From: Argentina anserina
Lineage: Eukaryota > Streptophyta > Magnoliopsida > Rosales > Rosaceae
Reading direction: 5' to 3'
Length of the DNA: 64,000 bases
Assembly: GCF_933775445.1 (NCBI RefSeq)
Contig: NC_065874.1
Location: 7,769,001-7,833,000, forward strand
Translations under genes and position numbers: made by a program
Shown: one piece after another, positions 14,202 to 28,000 of the stretch
Layout of the letters: each line of letters opens with the position of its first letter
Position numbering within the stretch: position 1 is the stretch's first letter
The notes under the pieces: model-generated
Told to the model about the DNA's origin: nothing
The model's input: only the letters and a program-made list of their open reading frames with translations
The model's database searches: none

Positions 14202-15488
14202 TAGAGATGACAAGTGGGCCGAAAAGCCCGAATTCAACGGGCATGGCTCGTTAAAAATCGGCCATGCACGGTCGGAGCCCGTTAGAGACCCGGTTCGAAC
14301 ACGTTATTGTAATTGGCCGTGTTGGGCTAGATATTTTAGCATATGGGCCCGGTCCGGCCCGAGCCCGTTTTTGGCACAGCACTAGGACTGGCAATATTGA
14401 GCCAAACAAAACCGAATCATCAAATATATTAGCTACCGAAGTGTTGGTATGGTAATACCGAGCCAATATATGGAAGTTGGCATGGTAATGGTAATGATTT
14501 TGACAAAATTTGGTATTACCGTACCAACCGAACATTTTTATATTTATTAATTTTTTTCTTAAACTATTATTATATATATCAATCTTACCCATTCTTTTTT
14601 ATAGATTTAATACCAATAGGTAATCTCAACCCTTCACTAATACAAATAGTTTGATATTGCTGATTTTCATTCAAAATTTAATGTCTTTTTTTGGGTTTGT
14701 AATCTTTCATTAGATATTTAGAGTCAGTTGAATGAACATTCTTAATAAATTTTGTATGAACTTATTTGTACTTTAAAAATCATAAGGAAATATATTTTTT
14801 TTCAACAAAAAATTGTTATGGGATTTTCACATAATATAGCCTAAATCATATATTGGTAAAAGGCCTATTACCAACCGTACCAACCGAAAAGTCCTGGTAT
14901 ACCAAGAAGTCAGTACATGGGCTTCGGTGGTTGGTAATTGTAACAATTTGCTCTTTACCGATAATAATTGGTTGGTAGATGGTATAGGCAAAAACAAGTC
15001 GGTATTGTACCAAACCCACCCATACTCAGCACGGCCCGGACACGATAAATTCATGGACCAGCCGCTAAACACATAATTTTATATTATTTATATAAATATT
15101 TAAACAATTATAATAATGAGAATTGAATATTAAACCTTCGACATATAAAAATCTCTTAATTATTTCATTATTTTAATTACATTATGTCACAAATATCATC
15201 AAAATAGTGATTAAAAAGCCATAGTTTTGACATATATAACGTTTTAGAAATAAGATTATCAAATGTGTTATAGCATTTTAATTATTTTACTATTATAAAT
15301 AGTTATAGAAAAAAAAATATTTTAATTACACAATTTTTTACGTTAATTATGTTTTATAATGCCAGTCCGGCCCACTTTTTAGCACTGAATCGGGCCCGGC
15401 ACAAAAAAATAAATAGGTCCCCTAACACGGCACAGGTACAGTTTTGGCCCGCTTAAAATAGACCGGTCCGGCCTGTTTGCCACCTCTA
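14202..15488. mobile_element. Non-autonomous hAT element with perfect 8-bp target duplication
   Basis: The element is 1287 bp. The left end TAGAGATGACAAGTGGGCCG and the reverse complement of the right end TAGAGGTGGCAAACAGGCCG agree at most positions and follow the TAGRGGTGGCAA pattern of plant hAT ends. It is bounded by perfect direct repeats GGCAGATT at 14194-14201 and 15489-15496, the 8-bp duplication expected for hAT. The subterminal zones are rich in GGCCCG/CGGGCC motifs at both ends. No transposase frame is present, so it depended on an autonomous partner. Confidence 0.92.
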
Positions 15489-15496
15489 GGCAGATT

Positions 15497-16000
15497 TGTC
15501 AGTTATTAATTTAGTGGTCTTCTTGGACTACTGACTTTACAGTATTAGGGATATCATATCAACATATCCTCAAAAATTACTAGTGAAAATTTTGAGGCAA
15601 GAGTTCAGTCACTCTCTCAAGCCATCAAATATATATGGGTTAATTCCTCTTATGGTAACTAAAGTATGGCTACTTGAACAATTTGGTACCTGATGTATGA
15701 AAACGGACAATTTGATACTTGAAGTTCTCATTTGTAAGCCATTTTGGTACCTCTATCAATTTTGATCATATTTTTAGGGTTATTTTCATCATTCTAGCTC
15801 TAAACTCATTAAATTCACATTTTTCTTCATTTCTGCATATAATTGCCTCTTTTTGGAGATAATTAAATTGATATATCTACTTCGCATATATCAAAAATAA
15901 TTTTTTTTCTTAATATACTTATTGTATCCTAATTATTTTATATATATCTTATAAATCATTAATTTGAATTTGACTAAGATTTGATTTTTTAGATTTTTTA
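15497..16000. other. Intergenic, no gene recognised
   Basis: AT-rich DNA. A stretch near 15640-15790 (motifs such as tttggtacct repeated) looks like anonymous dispersed repeat, but I cannot name the family. Confidence 0.4.
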
Positions 16001-16175
16001 TAGGGTTGTTCTATTAACACACCCTAACTTGCTATTCACACACATCTTCCATTATTTTATCATTAAAATTTATTTGAATTTACAAATTCACCCCTTAAAT
16101 TTGTTTCATGATTGGCCCTCATTATGAAATGGGTGTGTGAACATCAATTAGAGGTGTTTTAATAGCACAACCCTT
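16001..16175. mobile_element. Small inverted-repeat element (MITE-like)
   Basis: The left end TAGGGTTGTTCTATTAACAC and the reverse complement of the right end AGGGTTGTGCTATTAAAACA form roughly 22-bp terminal inverted repeats enclosing about 130 bp. A TTATA-like motif occurs on both flanks and could be the target duplication, but the AT-rich context makes this uncertain. Confidence 0.65.
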
Positions 16176-16854
16176 TATATATTGGGTTTTTCATCTAAAA
16201 AGCTTATTGTTCATATGCTATGTACATACTTACACTCAACTCTTTACTATTCAGGGAACCAGGATCACACCGAGAGTGTCGAATGTGAAATTTAAGTTTA
16301 CCTCCTAGATACATATGTAAAAACAGGACTATTTGTATGTTTAAACCTATTGGCTCGAGTATGTAAGAATTGGCAAATATGACAATAACCTTATTAGCAT
16401 AAACCTTAGGCATTAAGCTAGCGTATTGAACAAGTCTTGGGGACTTGGGTGTATTGTTCTTGACCAGTGCCAAGAAACATCTTGGTAGGTGCCATGCAAC
16501 CAATTACATTCATCCTTCTAGCAATTCGAGCTTGCTCTTCATCTTTATGGATCCATTTATCATTTTTGTACACGGTGTGAGAGACTTTTCATTTCTTGCA
16601 TATATATGGGTGGCCAATTTCCTTGTTGTTTACTTGCTTTTAATTAATTTCTAGGTTAGCCTCTGAAATATTGCCCCAAATACTGTATATGCTAATATGC
16701 TATTCTCACTTTGCGGGTCATCCTTTCGATTATCTGATTATACGTACCCTTCTATTGGCCGGGTACCTGTTTGCCATTATTTACATGTCTTCATTTTGCT
16801 CACCTATTATAGACGCGCTAAAAACAATCTATTTAGTACAAATTTAGTCTTCTT
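16176..16854. other. Intergenic, only weak open frames
   Basis: A 99-codon minus-strand frame (16204-16503) and short plus-strand frames occur, but none resembles a protein family I know and there is no splice or promoter context. I see no supportable gene. Confidence 0.5.
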
Positions 16855-17740
16855 TTTTTTTCATTTCAATGATACATCTTAAAATGTGTCCATATCAATA
16901 CAAGGTTACCTAGAATTTACCCAAATCAACATATTTACATTAAATATATACACTTTAAGACTATTTTACCCTCACACCTATTGAATAGAGAGACTTTGTC
17001 GGAATCTCGCCAGACTCCAGTCGTCGGAATAAATTATTGACCCCTAATAATGTTGTCGGAAAAATTACTAATACCGAATAATTGTGTTACCGATCCCAGT
17101 ATCGGCATTACTGACACCTAATAATTGTGTTACTGACCCCAGTGGCATTACTGACACCAATAATTAAGTTACTGACCCAATAATTAGGAAATCAAATTGA
17201 AATTAAGCTTCTCAAAACTGTAGAGATTGATTTCCATCTACAACAATTATCTAACAGTTGTATCCAAATTGAGCTTCAAGACTAGGAGGACATGTGCCTG
17301 CATCAACCCCTAGTCTTCGGTAGATATTGTCGCCGCATCCATGACAAAATCCACATCGCCATGGCCGCAACGGAGATAGCGACGTCAGTCTCTGCAAATC
17401 GTAGGAGCACCTTTGTTCTTATTTTAGTTTATCAAACCTCGAATGCATCGGCGAGCTTCTCACATTTGTTCCTCACAATCTTCTCCACAAGTATGCCACC
17501 GCATGCATGTGTCTCCTCAGAAAGCTCGTCGGGGCCGATGTCACAGGAGGACAAAGAGACGGAGGGGAAGAATGACTCGGCGTTGGAGGAAGAAGAGAGT
17601 CTCAGATTGTTGTTGGAGAGAGAGAGAGAGAGAGAGATATGAGGTTTGTTATGTAATTTGCAATGCAAAAATTGAAATGGGCAAGAAGAATTGGTTTGGT
17701 TAACTTTTTAATGGTTTATGTTCATTTGGTCAATTCCCCA
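16855..17740. repeat. Degenerate dispersed repeat, copy 1 (related inverted copy near 38 kb)
   Basis: The stretch from about 16860 to 17165 resembles the reverse complement of about 38290-38690. Shared landmarks are AAGACTATTTTACCCTCA, a GCCGACT-like block, and a run of diverged units of the form TTACTGACACCAATAATT (17040-17165). The remaining part, to 17740, includes a GA microsatellite (about 17619-17638). Short open frames (17292-17642 and overlapping ones) have no recognised homology. I interpret it as an old transposon family member; no terminal repeat or target duplication was identified. Confidence 0.5.
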
Positions 17741-18409
17741 AAAAAAAATTTATTGGTTAACGTTGCTAGGAGTAGATTTTTAACTCAGGTACTCCAATGT
17801 ACATGCCATGGACATGAAATGACGAAGAAATTGATCATAAAATGCAAGCCGTGATAAAACGCGTAGAGGGGCGATAATTAGCGAGCCAAGATAGTGAGGA
17901 GTGTATATATATATATGTCATAGTCACTACAATTTCCAGGACTGTAAACGTTTCGCGCGCATGCAAGCATTTCCGAGAGGGTTCCGGCCTTCGATCGTTT
18001 TGGGTTAACAAAGCGCGTAAACTGAATTCGTTCTGTATTTAATGATCTTCTTCTCTGTATAAATCCACCCCTCTGCCTTAAAGCTAGACTCATCTAATAT
18101 CACCTATCTCAAGATTTGTATGTTAATGATCACCTGTTCGAACCAGGTATATACAAGTATATATATATATATGCTCATTTATACATGCATGCCATTGTCT
18201 AATTTCTGATTTCTGAATAAATGAATTCGAAGTCTGAGCATTGATCAAATATATATTGTCGAAGTTGTTTTAATTTGTGCTTGCCCTTCGATCTTTTTAA
18301 TTTCTTCTCTCTGGATTTCTCATGCTGCGCCTCTCAGCAGTCAGCATCTCTTTTTTTACATAGCTTTGCTAATTAATTTGATTCAGGCATAGCTTGAAAA
18401 TCGATCTAA
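17741..18409 (+). promoter_or_regulatory. 5' region of the ATPase-like gene: TATA box and possible leader intron
   Basis: A TATAAAT box lies at 18058-18064. Downstream, AG|GTATAT near 18147 and a pyrimidine/A-rich tract ending ATTCAG at 18386 could bound a 5'-leader intron ahead of the ATG at 18410. All of this is inference from motifs; no transcript evidence is available. Confidence 0.4.
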
Positions 18410-21400
18410 ATGGAAAGTTCCGGTGAAGTTGACCTTGAAAGTCAACAAGCAGTTCCCCATGTTGCTACTGATGGCTGCTGCGGGTTGCTAACTAGACTCT
18501 TTAATCGAGTTCATCATCCATCATGCCAGTTTCTGATAAAACCTTCTGCAGCTGATGATGATCAAAGTGAAGTAAGTTTTCATATTCCAACAATAATTTT
18601 AAATTATTAGTTGAATTCATTTTATCTAGATTAATTAATAAAGTTTATAGTTTTGATTGTGAGTACGAACAACTGAATAATTAGTATAGATATATATGCC
18701 TAGAATTAATATTGAGTTGCGCCAATTAACCATGAAATGTCCGTAGCTTTGGCTAGTGGCCGGATTTCAAGATTTGGATCCGCTAGCAACTGAATGCAAA
18801 GATTGATTTAAATTTATGTTGATAGGGGCTGATAAATAGATATATTGCTGGTTATATCATTCCTTTCCCTTGATATTTATTATCCATTCCTAGTTTCGCA
18901 CTAGTTAAATAAAGCTAACAAGCCACAATGGTACGTGAGTCTCAACAATTAATTATTATATATATATCTAGCTTAAGAATATATGATTTCGGAATACATA
19001 ATAAGAGCGAAGATTGTTAAAAGTAAAAAAAAAAAACATCAGATCTCCATAAGTAGAACAAGAAGGAGGCCGATAAAAATAAGTGTTAGCACAATGAATT
19101 GACAGTTTTACTATTCTATCATCAGTTTCTCGCAAATGAACATATGAGTTATAAAGTAAATTATAAAATAAATAAGTAAAAAATTAAGAGATAATTGTGG
19201 AAAAAGACATGAGTAGTGTGAAGTTATTGTCAAAAGTAACTTCCGTGAAAATATTCACGAGTAAAGGCTAGTGAAGTTATGGTACATTTCCAATAAACGA
19301 TTTTTTGTTTGAGAATGAAGTATAACTTCATTGATGGAAATCATTACAATCAGAATAAATATAAGCCTCTATAGATAACATTCGTAAAGCCTAAGGCCCC
19401 TGAATAAGCTAAACTACCAAGTTCATGTACGTGCTGCTGCTCTATTAGCAGACCTCTTAACAAAACAAACTGTAACTGTTCCAATAAACGATTAAAAACA
19501 GAGAACCAATGTATATCATATATATTGTGTCGTAGAACATTATTGCCTTGTGGTAATGTTCTGCACAAGTTATTTACTGTATATACAAGATTAAACAAAT
19601 AGATTAAAAACCTTAATATGTAATACAACTTTTTTTTTTCCGAATGGTAATACAAAACTATTGTTCTTGTACCCTAAATTGTATAATATTATATTTGTTT
19701 GTTCTTTTTGTTCTTTTTATTTGTGGATAATGGTGTATAACAGATATTTACCATTTCGTTCAAACATCGAGGCAACCATCGATGGATGTTCCCTGACCGC
19801 CATACGCACCTACCTAGCTAGTAGCTACATTAGGTCTCGTATGAGTGCAGATGCAAATGCAAATTGATATTTATTTAGATAGGAAGAAATCTTCGTCGAG
19901 GAATGATTTGAAGACGAGATGCGATTAATGGCAGTATATACTGTATATTAATTGTATTGCAGGCCAAAACAAGAAAGTAAAAGTGAGGAGCTGAAATCTT
20001 TAATTTTCTTATTCACATAACAACTGTAAATACACAATAATTATGCGTCTATCAACGGGTAATATTAATACTAGTCAACATACACATTATGTTGTCAGTT
20101 TTTTTATTGTTAATATTGTTCACTCTATGGAATAATCTTCACATTAATAACCATTTTTATAGTTCGGAATGACCATATGAGTTCACTATCGACCACATAA
20201 TGAATTACTTAAAAACTTGTAATTTCTTGATCACTCTCTCTCTCTTTCTCTCTGAATGAAAAATTCTCTCTCTTTTTCCTCTTTTTCTTTTTGGAACCAT
20301 ATCTCATTTATAAAAGGAAACTTATATTCATACTTTTAAAATGAGCACTTTGACCTCCATGCTAATTAGACCTCCATTTTCCTTTTACAAATAGCTAAAA
20401 TGCTATTTAGACCTCTATAATTTTCCTAAAATACTCATAGTTGAATAAAATCAATATAACCCTATTTCTTACTTTAAAAGTTCATTTAATTGGTTCAAAT
20501 AATAGCTATATCAAGTCTATCAGACGAGTTCAATCAAAATCATAGTATAATTAGCAGATAAAAATTATATGCAATTCATTACAAAAAATTGTATTCAAAC
20601 ATGTGGAACACAATAAACTAAAAGAATAAGAAGCTAAAAATAAAAATGAATATCTACAAAGTGAGAAGAATATTTTTGTTAGGATGCTTGTGAATTGTTG
20701 AAAAATATCATATCATAGTTTAGCTTTGAAATTATTACTATATGAAAAAAAAATCAAATGTATGGTATTGAGTTTTTTTGTTTTATATTTGTCCTTTTTG
20801 TAATTCCATATTAGTTGACAAAGTCAATACTAAATTAAAAAAAAAAGTCTAAGTAGTGTCTTAAAATGTATGAATAGAAGCTCATTTTATAAAAAGGGAT
20901 ATGAAACTCTCTCTCACACACACATATATCATACACAAAATAGAGCAGTTTTCTATTTATTTATTTAAAAGGTGTTTTCCCTTTCGTTTCTTCAATCTCA
21001 ATTGGGTTTTGTAAGAGGTATAATTGCTTGTTACACTACCTATCACAAAATAATGTTAGTGTGACCAGTAATGTGGCTAGAAGTGTGACTATCAATTTAC
21101 ATGTCACACTATTTGTCAAATTACCCGTCACACTATCTGTCACCTACTCGTCTGCCACAAGAAGTGTAATGTGACTAGTGGTGTGACTGGTAGTGTGATT
21201 GACAAATTTTTTGTGTGATTAATAGTGTAGCTGACAAATATTTTGTGTGATTGGTAATGTGGCTGGTAGTGTAACTAGATGTTTTTTGTGACTGGTAGTG
21301 TGGCTGAATACATTTTTGTGTGATTGGTAGTGTGACTGGTGGTGTTATGTACGACAACATTAATATGGATATTTGAATCGTATGATTTGATTTGAGAAGT

Positions 21401-24400
21401 TCAAAATTACAGTTCATTATTTTAGTCATTATCCTTATTCTTATTCTTCTTCTTTTTCACATTTCTCCTTATCATAATATAATCATAGAAAATAGTGTAA
21501 CATGGAATGTGACAGGTAGTGTGATGCTAAACCCTAAACCCTAGCGTTTTGGATTTAGTTTAGTGTTTAGGGTCTAACACTAAACTTTAAACTTTAAACC
21601 CTAAACATTGTTTTGCGCTGCTTCATTATGTGACACATAGTGTGATAGTGTTGTGATAAGGAGTGTGACAGATAATGTGACATACCGAGAGAAATGTCTA
21701 AATAAGCAAAGTTATGTTAAAATTCAAAGGATATTTGTATGAGTCTGCTCATAATGAAGAGAATAACTAGAATTAAATAGCCTTTAGCTCTGGTTTCGCT
21801 AGAATAGCTTGAAGCACTACTATGGACGGCATCAGCCCCTTTCAAGGGTTACTGTGCATTGTACGGTAGTCAGTTAGGAGTGGGTATGGTATCAAATGAA
21901 AGAGAGGAGAGATAACTTTCCAACGATATCAACCACGCTCAAATCTATCGTCGAACGACAAAGTTATGGCTAGAATTATAAAAAGAAGGAAAAAGAATAA
22001 GAAAAAGAGTATAAGAAAATGCAAAACAGTCTGAACATATTTAAAAAAGTGACTAGTTTATAATTTTGTTTAAGTCTTGTTGACTATTTTCTAATTTCTA
22101 ATTAAATGTCATGACCTTTTTATAATGGAGAAATAAGTGGTTACTTTTTTTCTAATTTATGATGGAAGAAGATACTATTTTATAATCTGCCCTCCATATT
22201 GAATTAATATAAATTTGGTACTAAAGATCACCAAATTAGCTGAAAATGTGTATAGAATTGATATCCTAAATATAGAACAGTACAAATGTGAAAATGCTAC
22301 TGAAAAATGAGTTAAATAAGAAATTTTGCACTTTAATTTCAAAACGGTGATCCTCTCTCAATATACATTAGTCATATAGTCACTCAGTTTTATACATCAC
22401 ATATTTTGTCTATGTACAAATTTGTATAAACTAGTTCGATTAATATAACGGTAAACTAGCTCAAGCGAAAGTAGTCTACCTTGTATTAACTTTAGTCTGC
22501 ATGTTGTTTTAATTAGTATATTAGTATTAATGTACCATAGGTATGATATTGTTGTAATTATATATAGGGGATCTATTTGCACCTCTAAAACAACTAGAGG
22601 GTGTGTATTCAACTCTGATTTCAAATGATTCTAATTGATTTATTATAATCAATGGATTCTGAAAATCCATAGATTATTTCAACTTCACATAGATTCAGTC
22701 AAATTTCATTGTATTGTATTTACCAGATTTATCTTTATTTGCTTGGATTTCACAAGTGCATGTATGATTTTTATATTATTATTCAATAATAAAATAGAGT
22801 ACATGGAGAATTAATAAGTTGTTTTTTTAATAAATTACAAAATAATAATGTCTTTTACAAAGTAATAAAAATATAAAAACAACTAAATATTACATAGTGA
22901 AAATTGCAAAGACAATCAGAAAAGTACATTAAGAGGTTGCATACTCATCCATTTCGACCTCATTGTCATCATAGTCTTCATGATCCCTCTCATTCTCATT
23001 GTCCTCATTATTTTCATTCTCATTGCCTTCAATATCATTGTTATCTTCTTGATTTTAATTATCACCATTATGTGGTCTATCTTCCCACATAGCTTCAGCA
23101 ATATTAAGTCTCCAAGCATTAGTCTATACTCTTTGTTGTAGTTGACTTTGAGAAAGTAGTTCAAGATTCTCGTCTTCGTTCTTCCTCATCTTCTATTTCA
23201 GGAGGAAATTTATCGGAACGACATTCTTTACGAAAAAAGTTGTGAATACCAGCAGAAGAAAGTTGTGTTTGAAATGAGAATGGAGGTGCGGTTTTGAAAA
23301 TTGTGAACTGTGATTTAAATATACCGAAAATCCTCTCAACCACATTCCTTAATGATGCATGACGAAGATTAAACAACTCACTTGCATTTCGGGGATGTCG
23401 ACCTTGACCACCAAAGTCTTTCAGATGATATCGAACACCTTGTAATGGAGCTAAAAATTGTCGTCGATTAGTAAACCCACAATCTACAAGAAAATATTTT
23501 CCTAGTAATATACAACATATTTATTAGCATAAGAATAACATATGCTCACAAGATTTTCGAAAAAAATGACAAAAGAAATATCAAACATGATTATTTATAT
23601 AAAAATGAATTACCTTGAGGAACCTCAAGTCTATTTCTCCTTGATAAAGCATCATTTAACAACTTTTGAATCATGCGCCGACATTCTCATCCGCTTAGCA
23701 CATATATGAACTCCAAATCAAAGTTGCATGTTGCCAGTACATTTTGAGATTCAATTCCATGGCAGTTACGGTAGTTGCTAACTTCACGACCTTTTACCAT
23801 GGCTGGAATATGAGTGCCATCAATCGCACCAATACAATCCTTAATTAAAGTTTGGAATTAAAGTTTGTGCTTCCTTACATGAATTAATTGAAGGAGAGGC
23901 TGGAGAGCAATGTCGATTTTGACCAAATAGATTTGGGTCTGCAGATTGAGTAGGTGCAAGACATTTACGAAGATAAATTTGACTTGATTGATATCTGTCT
24001 AAAAATTCTTGTCACTACTAGGGTACGTTCTGAAAGCTCAAAGGGAAGGTTTTGTATATGGTGCAATTAGGTGACTTTGATGTTGGAATGAAGCCATGAT
24101 CTCATTCTACGGAGGCAATAATTTTTGTTTTTTGGGGTTTGTCTTTGAGGTTTATGGTGGGCTAGAATATTGGGGATTTTGCTTATCATAATTTTTTTTG
24201 GTAGGAAGGCGTATTAAGCTGATTAAAGGCTCTATATTTTTCCTTCTTCTGTGTTTTCACTGAGGAGGAGGTGAGGTCGAGGCGGGAGAGGAGGGACTTG
24301 AGGGAATGGTCGCGGTCGATGAAGGAGGTGAGGAGGTGGGAGCCATTTTCGACGAGGGTGCGGAAGGAAAAGATGAGGAGGGAGAGGAAGAGGAAGGTGG

Positions 24401-24914
24401 GGAGGTTGGAGGCGAAGGAGGAGGAGGCTTGGTGGAGGAGCTGAGAGGTCGATTTCAGGTGGTGGAGGCGCGGCTAGTGGTGGTGGTGGTCGCTCATCGC
24501 GGGTTTGTTTTACCGGCGAGACTTTTTTTTTGTTTTTTTTTGTGGTGTTTGAGGGTTTGTTGTTTCTGTTTTGGTTTTGGTTTTGCCTCTACGGATCCAA
24601 GATTTCAAATGGTTTTGCCTTTACAATTTATGCAACAGGCTCTCTGTTTCTGGTTACAACTTCAAAGAACATCAATCGAATCCTATCGTCAATTAGCACA
24701 GAACAAAGGATGAACAAGCCAACTTAATCTTTTGATTTTTCTTATATTCAATGTAACTTCACAAGCACATGGATGTAGTAGATCTACAAGAGATATGGAG
24801 AAAAGGAGATTGGGGCCGTGAAAATCCACTTGAAAATATGATTGATACATACCTTTTGTATAAGTGAGAGATTCCAGTGTGATTCACCTCCTCACCACAG
24901 CTCAGTTCACCATC

Positions 24915-25008
<94 letters not shown>

Positions 25009-28000
25009 AGGCCACAAATACATTAATTTCTGATAGGGTTTGATATTTTATACCAAGCCCCTTAGAATCCCTTAAAATCAACAATCTAATAAATCTTTCA
25101 AAGTCGGTGGAGTTTTGAATACCACCCGATTTAGCATGATTTTTTAAAATCATGATTGAATATCTCAAGATTTTGAAGGAATTTTTAAAATCGTGATTAA
25201 ATACTTGGTGATTTTAAAGTATTTTTGAAATACAACAAAATCCTATAGATTCATGATTCAATACACCCCTTAAGTGTACATTCTCATTTTCTTTATATCT
25301 ATTTGATTTTTTAAACTCACATAAAACTACCGATAAACACAAATTATTGGTAAAAGCTATTGTTCCTCCTCCTATTCTCTATTACAATATTACCTCGTCC
25401 TCACTCTATCTCTTTCTTTTTCTTTTCTTCATTTCACATATGACTATCAATCTTTGAGCTTTGATTGATCGAAATTTAAACTTATCGATCAAATTGAACA
25501 ATGAAGTTCAAAAGATCAATATTCAATGTCTTCGATCTACTAAACCTAAGATAAAAATATTGCTCCAGACCTTATAACCGAGTCGATCATATTTCTCTCC
25601 CATATTAGGGATTTTTTGGACTCAACCAAAAGTTTTAGCACGATAGTTGAATAGCACCCAATAAACCATACGTAGATCAAGGATTCAAGGTAATACAAAG
25701 GCTCTCCCAGACCAAACCGACTTGAACTATCCTAAGCATATTCCTTTAATCAATCTAATTCAACAGCCCCATCTACCTTTTCCTAATCTTCTCTCCAAAA
25801 TAAGTTCAGAAGTATACATGAATTTTGCGATTGCGCCAACCAAGTTCTTCTTACAGAGAACTCTTGTATAGCGTTCATCGTCGATTTACTGATTGGATTG
25901 GGAATCCTCATCTACATTACCGTAATAAGATATTTTATAAACTTAGATTCAACGTTGATTGGTGGAGATTGAAATAAGTGGATGAGCTCACATCTCGTCG
26001 TTGTTGTGTTATGAGAGTACCTGAATAATAAGCAACAACTCAAATGGATATAGATATAGTTGGAGGATGAGGGTATTTTGGTAAGCAAAAGCGAGGTTTA
26101 CATAGAGTTTTAGGGAGTTAAAAAGTAATAGGGAGGTGTAATTAACAATGGAGGTACACTTAGTCATTTTGAAGGTGCAAATAGAACCTCTTATATATAA
26201 TAATATAATTTGAAAACCATAATTTTAGACTCAGGGACTAATTTGTGTTGTGAAATCTTGTCTGAAGGCTTTCCTCCAGCCACTAAAAATAGATTGAGAT
26301 CCACCTGGTCTCTAATCGAGACTAGGCAGGTGGCCGCGCCTTGCTGCGGGAAAAAACCGTAAAAGGGAAGGAAACCGAAGCCCAATCACCTAACTCAATT
26401 CAAAGCCCGTCACTGTATCCCAGCGCTCTACTGTAGCGCACTGTAGTGTTACTGTTGAAAATGCTAATGGCGTGTAATCTCTAATCGAGATTTACCTCTA
26501 ATTAGCAGCTACATGATTCAAACATGCACGTGTCAATATGAGGGTTGCACACTTAAGCTAGCTAGCTCTGATATTCTTTCTCTGTAATCTTTTTTTCCCC
26601 TATAAATGTGATGCATGTGTTGATAATATAAAGGTCACATTTTCCAATCAACATAAAATATGTAAATTAGGTAAGGTAGTCTATTCCATTTACGATAAAA
26701 CATGTAAAGGTAGGGGGTTGGCTAAACCTTTCTTAATCGTTTTCATCTCAATTCGATTGGCATTATGGGTTTACAGAGTTATAATTGCTATTCCATGCAA
26801 AAATAAATTAGTCACGTAAATAGCCACAAATATCGGTTTTGAGGATTAGAGGAACATAAATCAGTACTAAACTCATAACTCATTACTCATGCATGCAAAA
26901 ATATTGATTCATTCAGATGCGGCAATGCTCAACTCAGTACGTAGGAATGCATATATCGATCTCTGTATTAATGCCAACTGATTTTCGCAGGACGTGGAAC
27001 TTACCAGAGCTGCACACCTTGCACCTGCATCACCTGACGTTTCTGAAGAAGTATCAAGTTTGAGCGTGGAGGATGATAGTACCATCCCTAGTACTGCTCT
27101 TGTTCCTGACCAGGTGAATCTGATCATTAAGGATGATTTTACTACCAGGATTGCTAATGAGGTAAAGATCCAGCTTGCAAATATTTTCAAGATAGTAAGG
27201 GAGAAAGGGTTCGCTACCTTGCAGAAGTTTAGAGGCATCAAAATAACTGCAGAGGCACTTGGTACAAATGCTCCAACTCCAAGCTTCTTCAAACTTCTCC
27301 TGCAATCTTTCTTCAGCTGGACCGTTTTCCTTCTCTTGGTGTGCGTCTTCCTCACAACTGTATTTGGTATCCAGCAGGAAGGCCCAAGTAATGGCTGGTT
27401 TGAAGGAGCTGTTGGAGCTTTTGCAATCATCATACTCGTGCTTGTACCTACAATGCGCAAGTATTTCTCTGTGCCACATCTCAGGAATACTAGTCAAATG
27501 AAAGTTAAGGTCGATAGACAAGGAAACCTGCTTCTTGTTAACGCATCGGATGTTGTGCCAGGTGATATAGTATGCTTGGAATCGAGATCTCTAGTTCCTG
27601 CTGATGGTTCGTGCATTTCCACTAAAGGATCCTTAGTGTTGAAGGATGGTACTGAAGTTATAACAGTCGATGACAGCAATCCTTCTCTGGTTTATGGTGC
27701 AAGGGTGGTAAATGGTAGTGGTCGCATGTTGGTTACTTGTGCGGGGATGAAGACAGCATTAGGTGAGGTGATGGCCCAAGTTAGATGCACTCCAAACCTG
27801 CAGGATCAATTACCAGCTCAACTTGATAACTTGAGCACGAAGTTGCAGAATGTTGGCCTCTTGATCATGATATTCATGACTCTAGTGCTTATCATCCGAT
27901 CGCGAGTTCTGAAAGATAATGAATACCCTGGCCTCCAAGCTGATCAGCTCAAGGGTAGAACAACTGCGAGCGAGGAGCTAATCAATGTCATCAGCAGATT

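Larger units (their letters stand above)
22598..25270. mobile_element. PIF/Harbinger element relic
   Basis: The outer ends AGGGTGTGTATTCAA (22598) and, in reverse complement, AGGGGTGTATTGAATC (25270) form short terminal inverted repeats. The flanking trinucleotides TAG and TAA are close to the TWA target typical of Harbinger elements. Inside are a decayed DDE transposase on the minus strand, a captured plant gene fragment, and a long GA tract. The element is about 2.7 kb and no longer autonomous. Confidence 0.75.
18572..26990 (+). other. 8.4-kb intron of the ATPase-like gene, filled with transposon remains
   Basis: The intron holds an inverted-repeat element (20298-20903), a 12-bp-period repeat element (about 21010-22200), a PIF/Harbinger relic with a captured gene fragment (22598-25270) and a long GA microsatellite. 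The parts 18572-20297, 22201-22597 and 25271-26990 are AT-rich and show no gene. A minus-strand stretch at 19350-19655 followed by a T-rich run could be a LINE tail, but I cannot establish that. Confidence 0.6.

Noticed and set aside
24842..25168. Open frames of Arg-Glu or Ser-Leu repeats on both strands
   Set aside because: They merely translate the 90-bp GA microsatellite.
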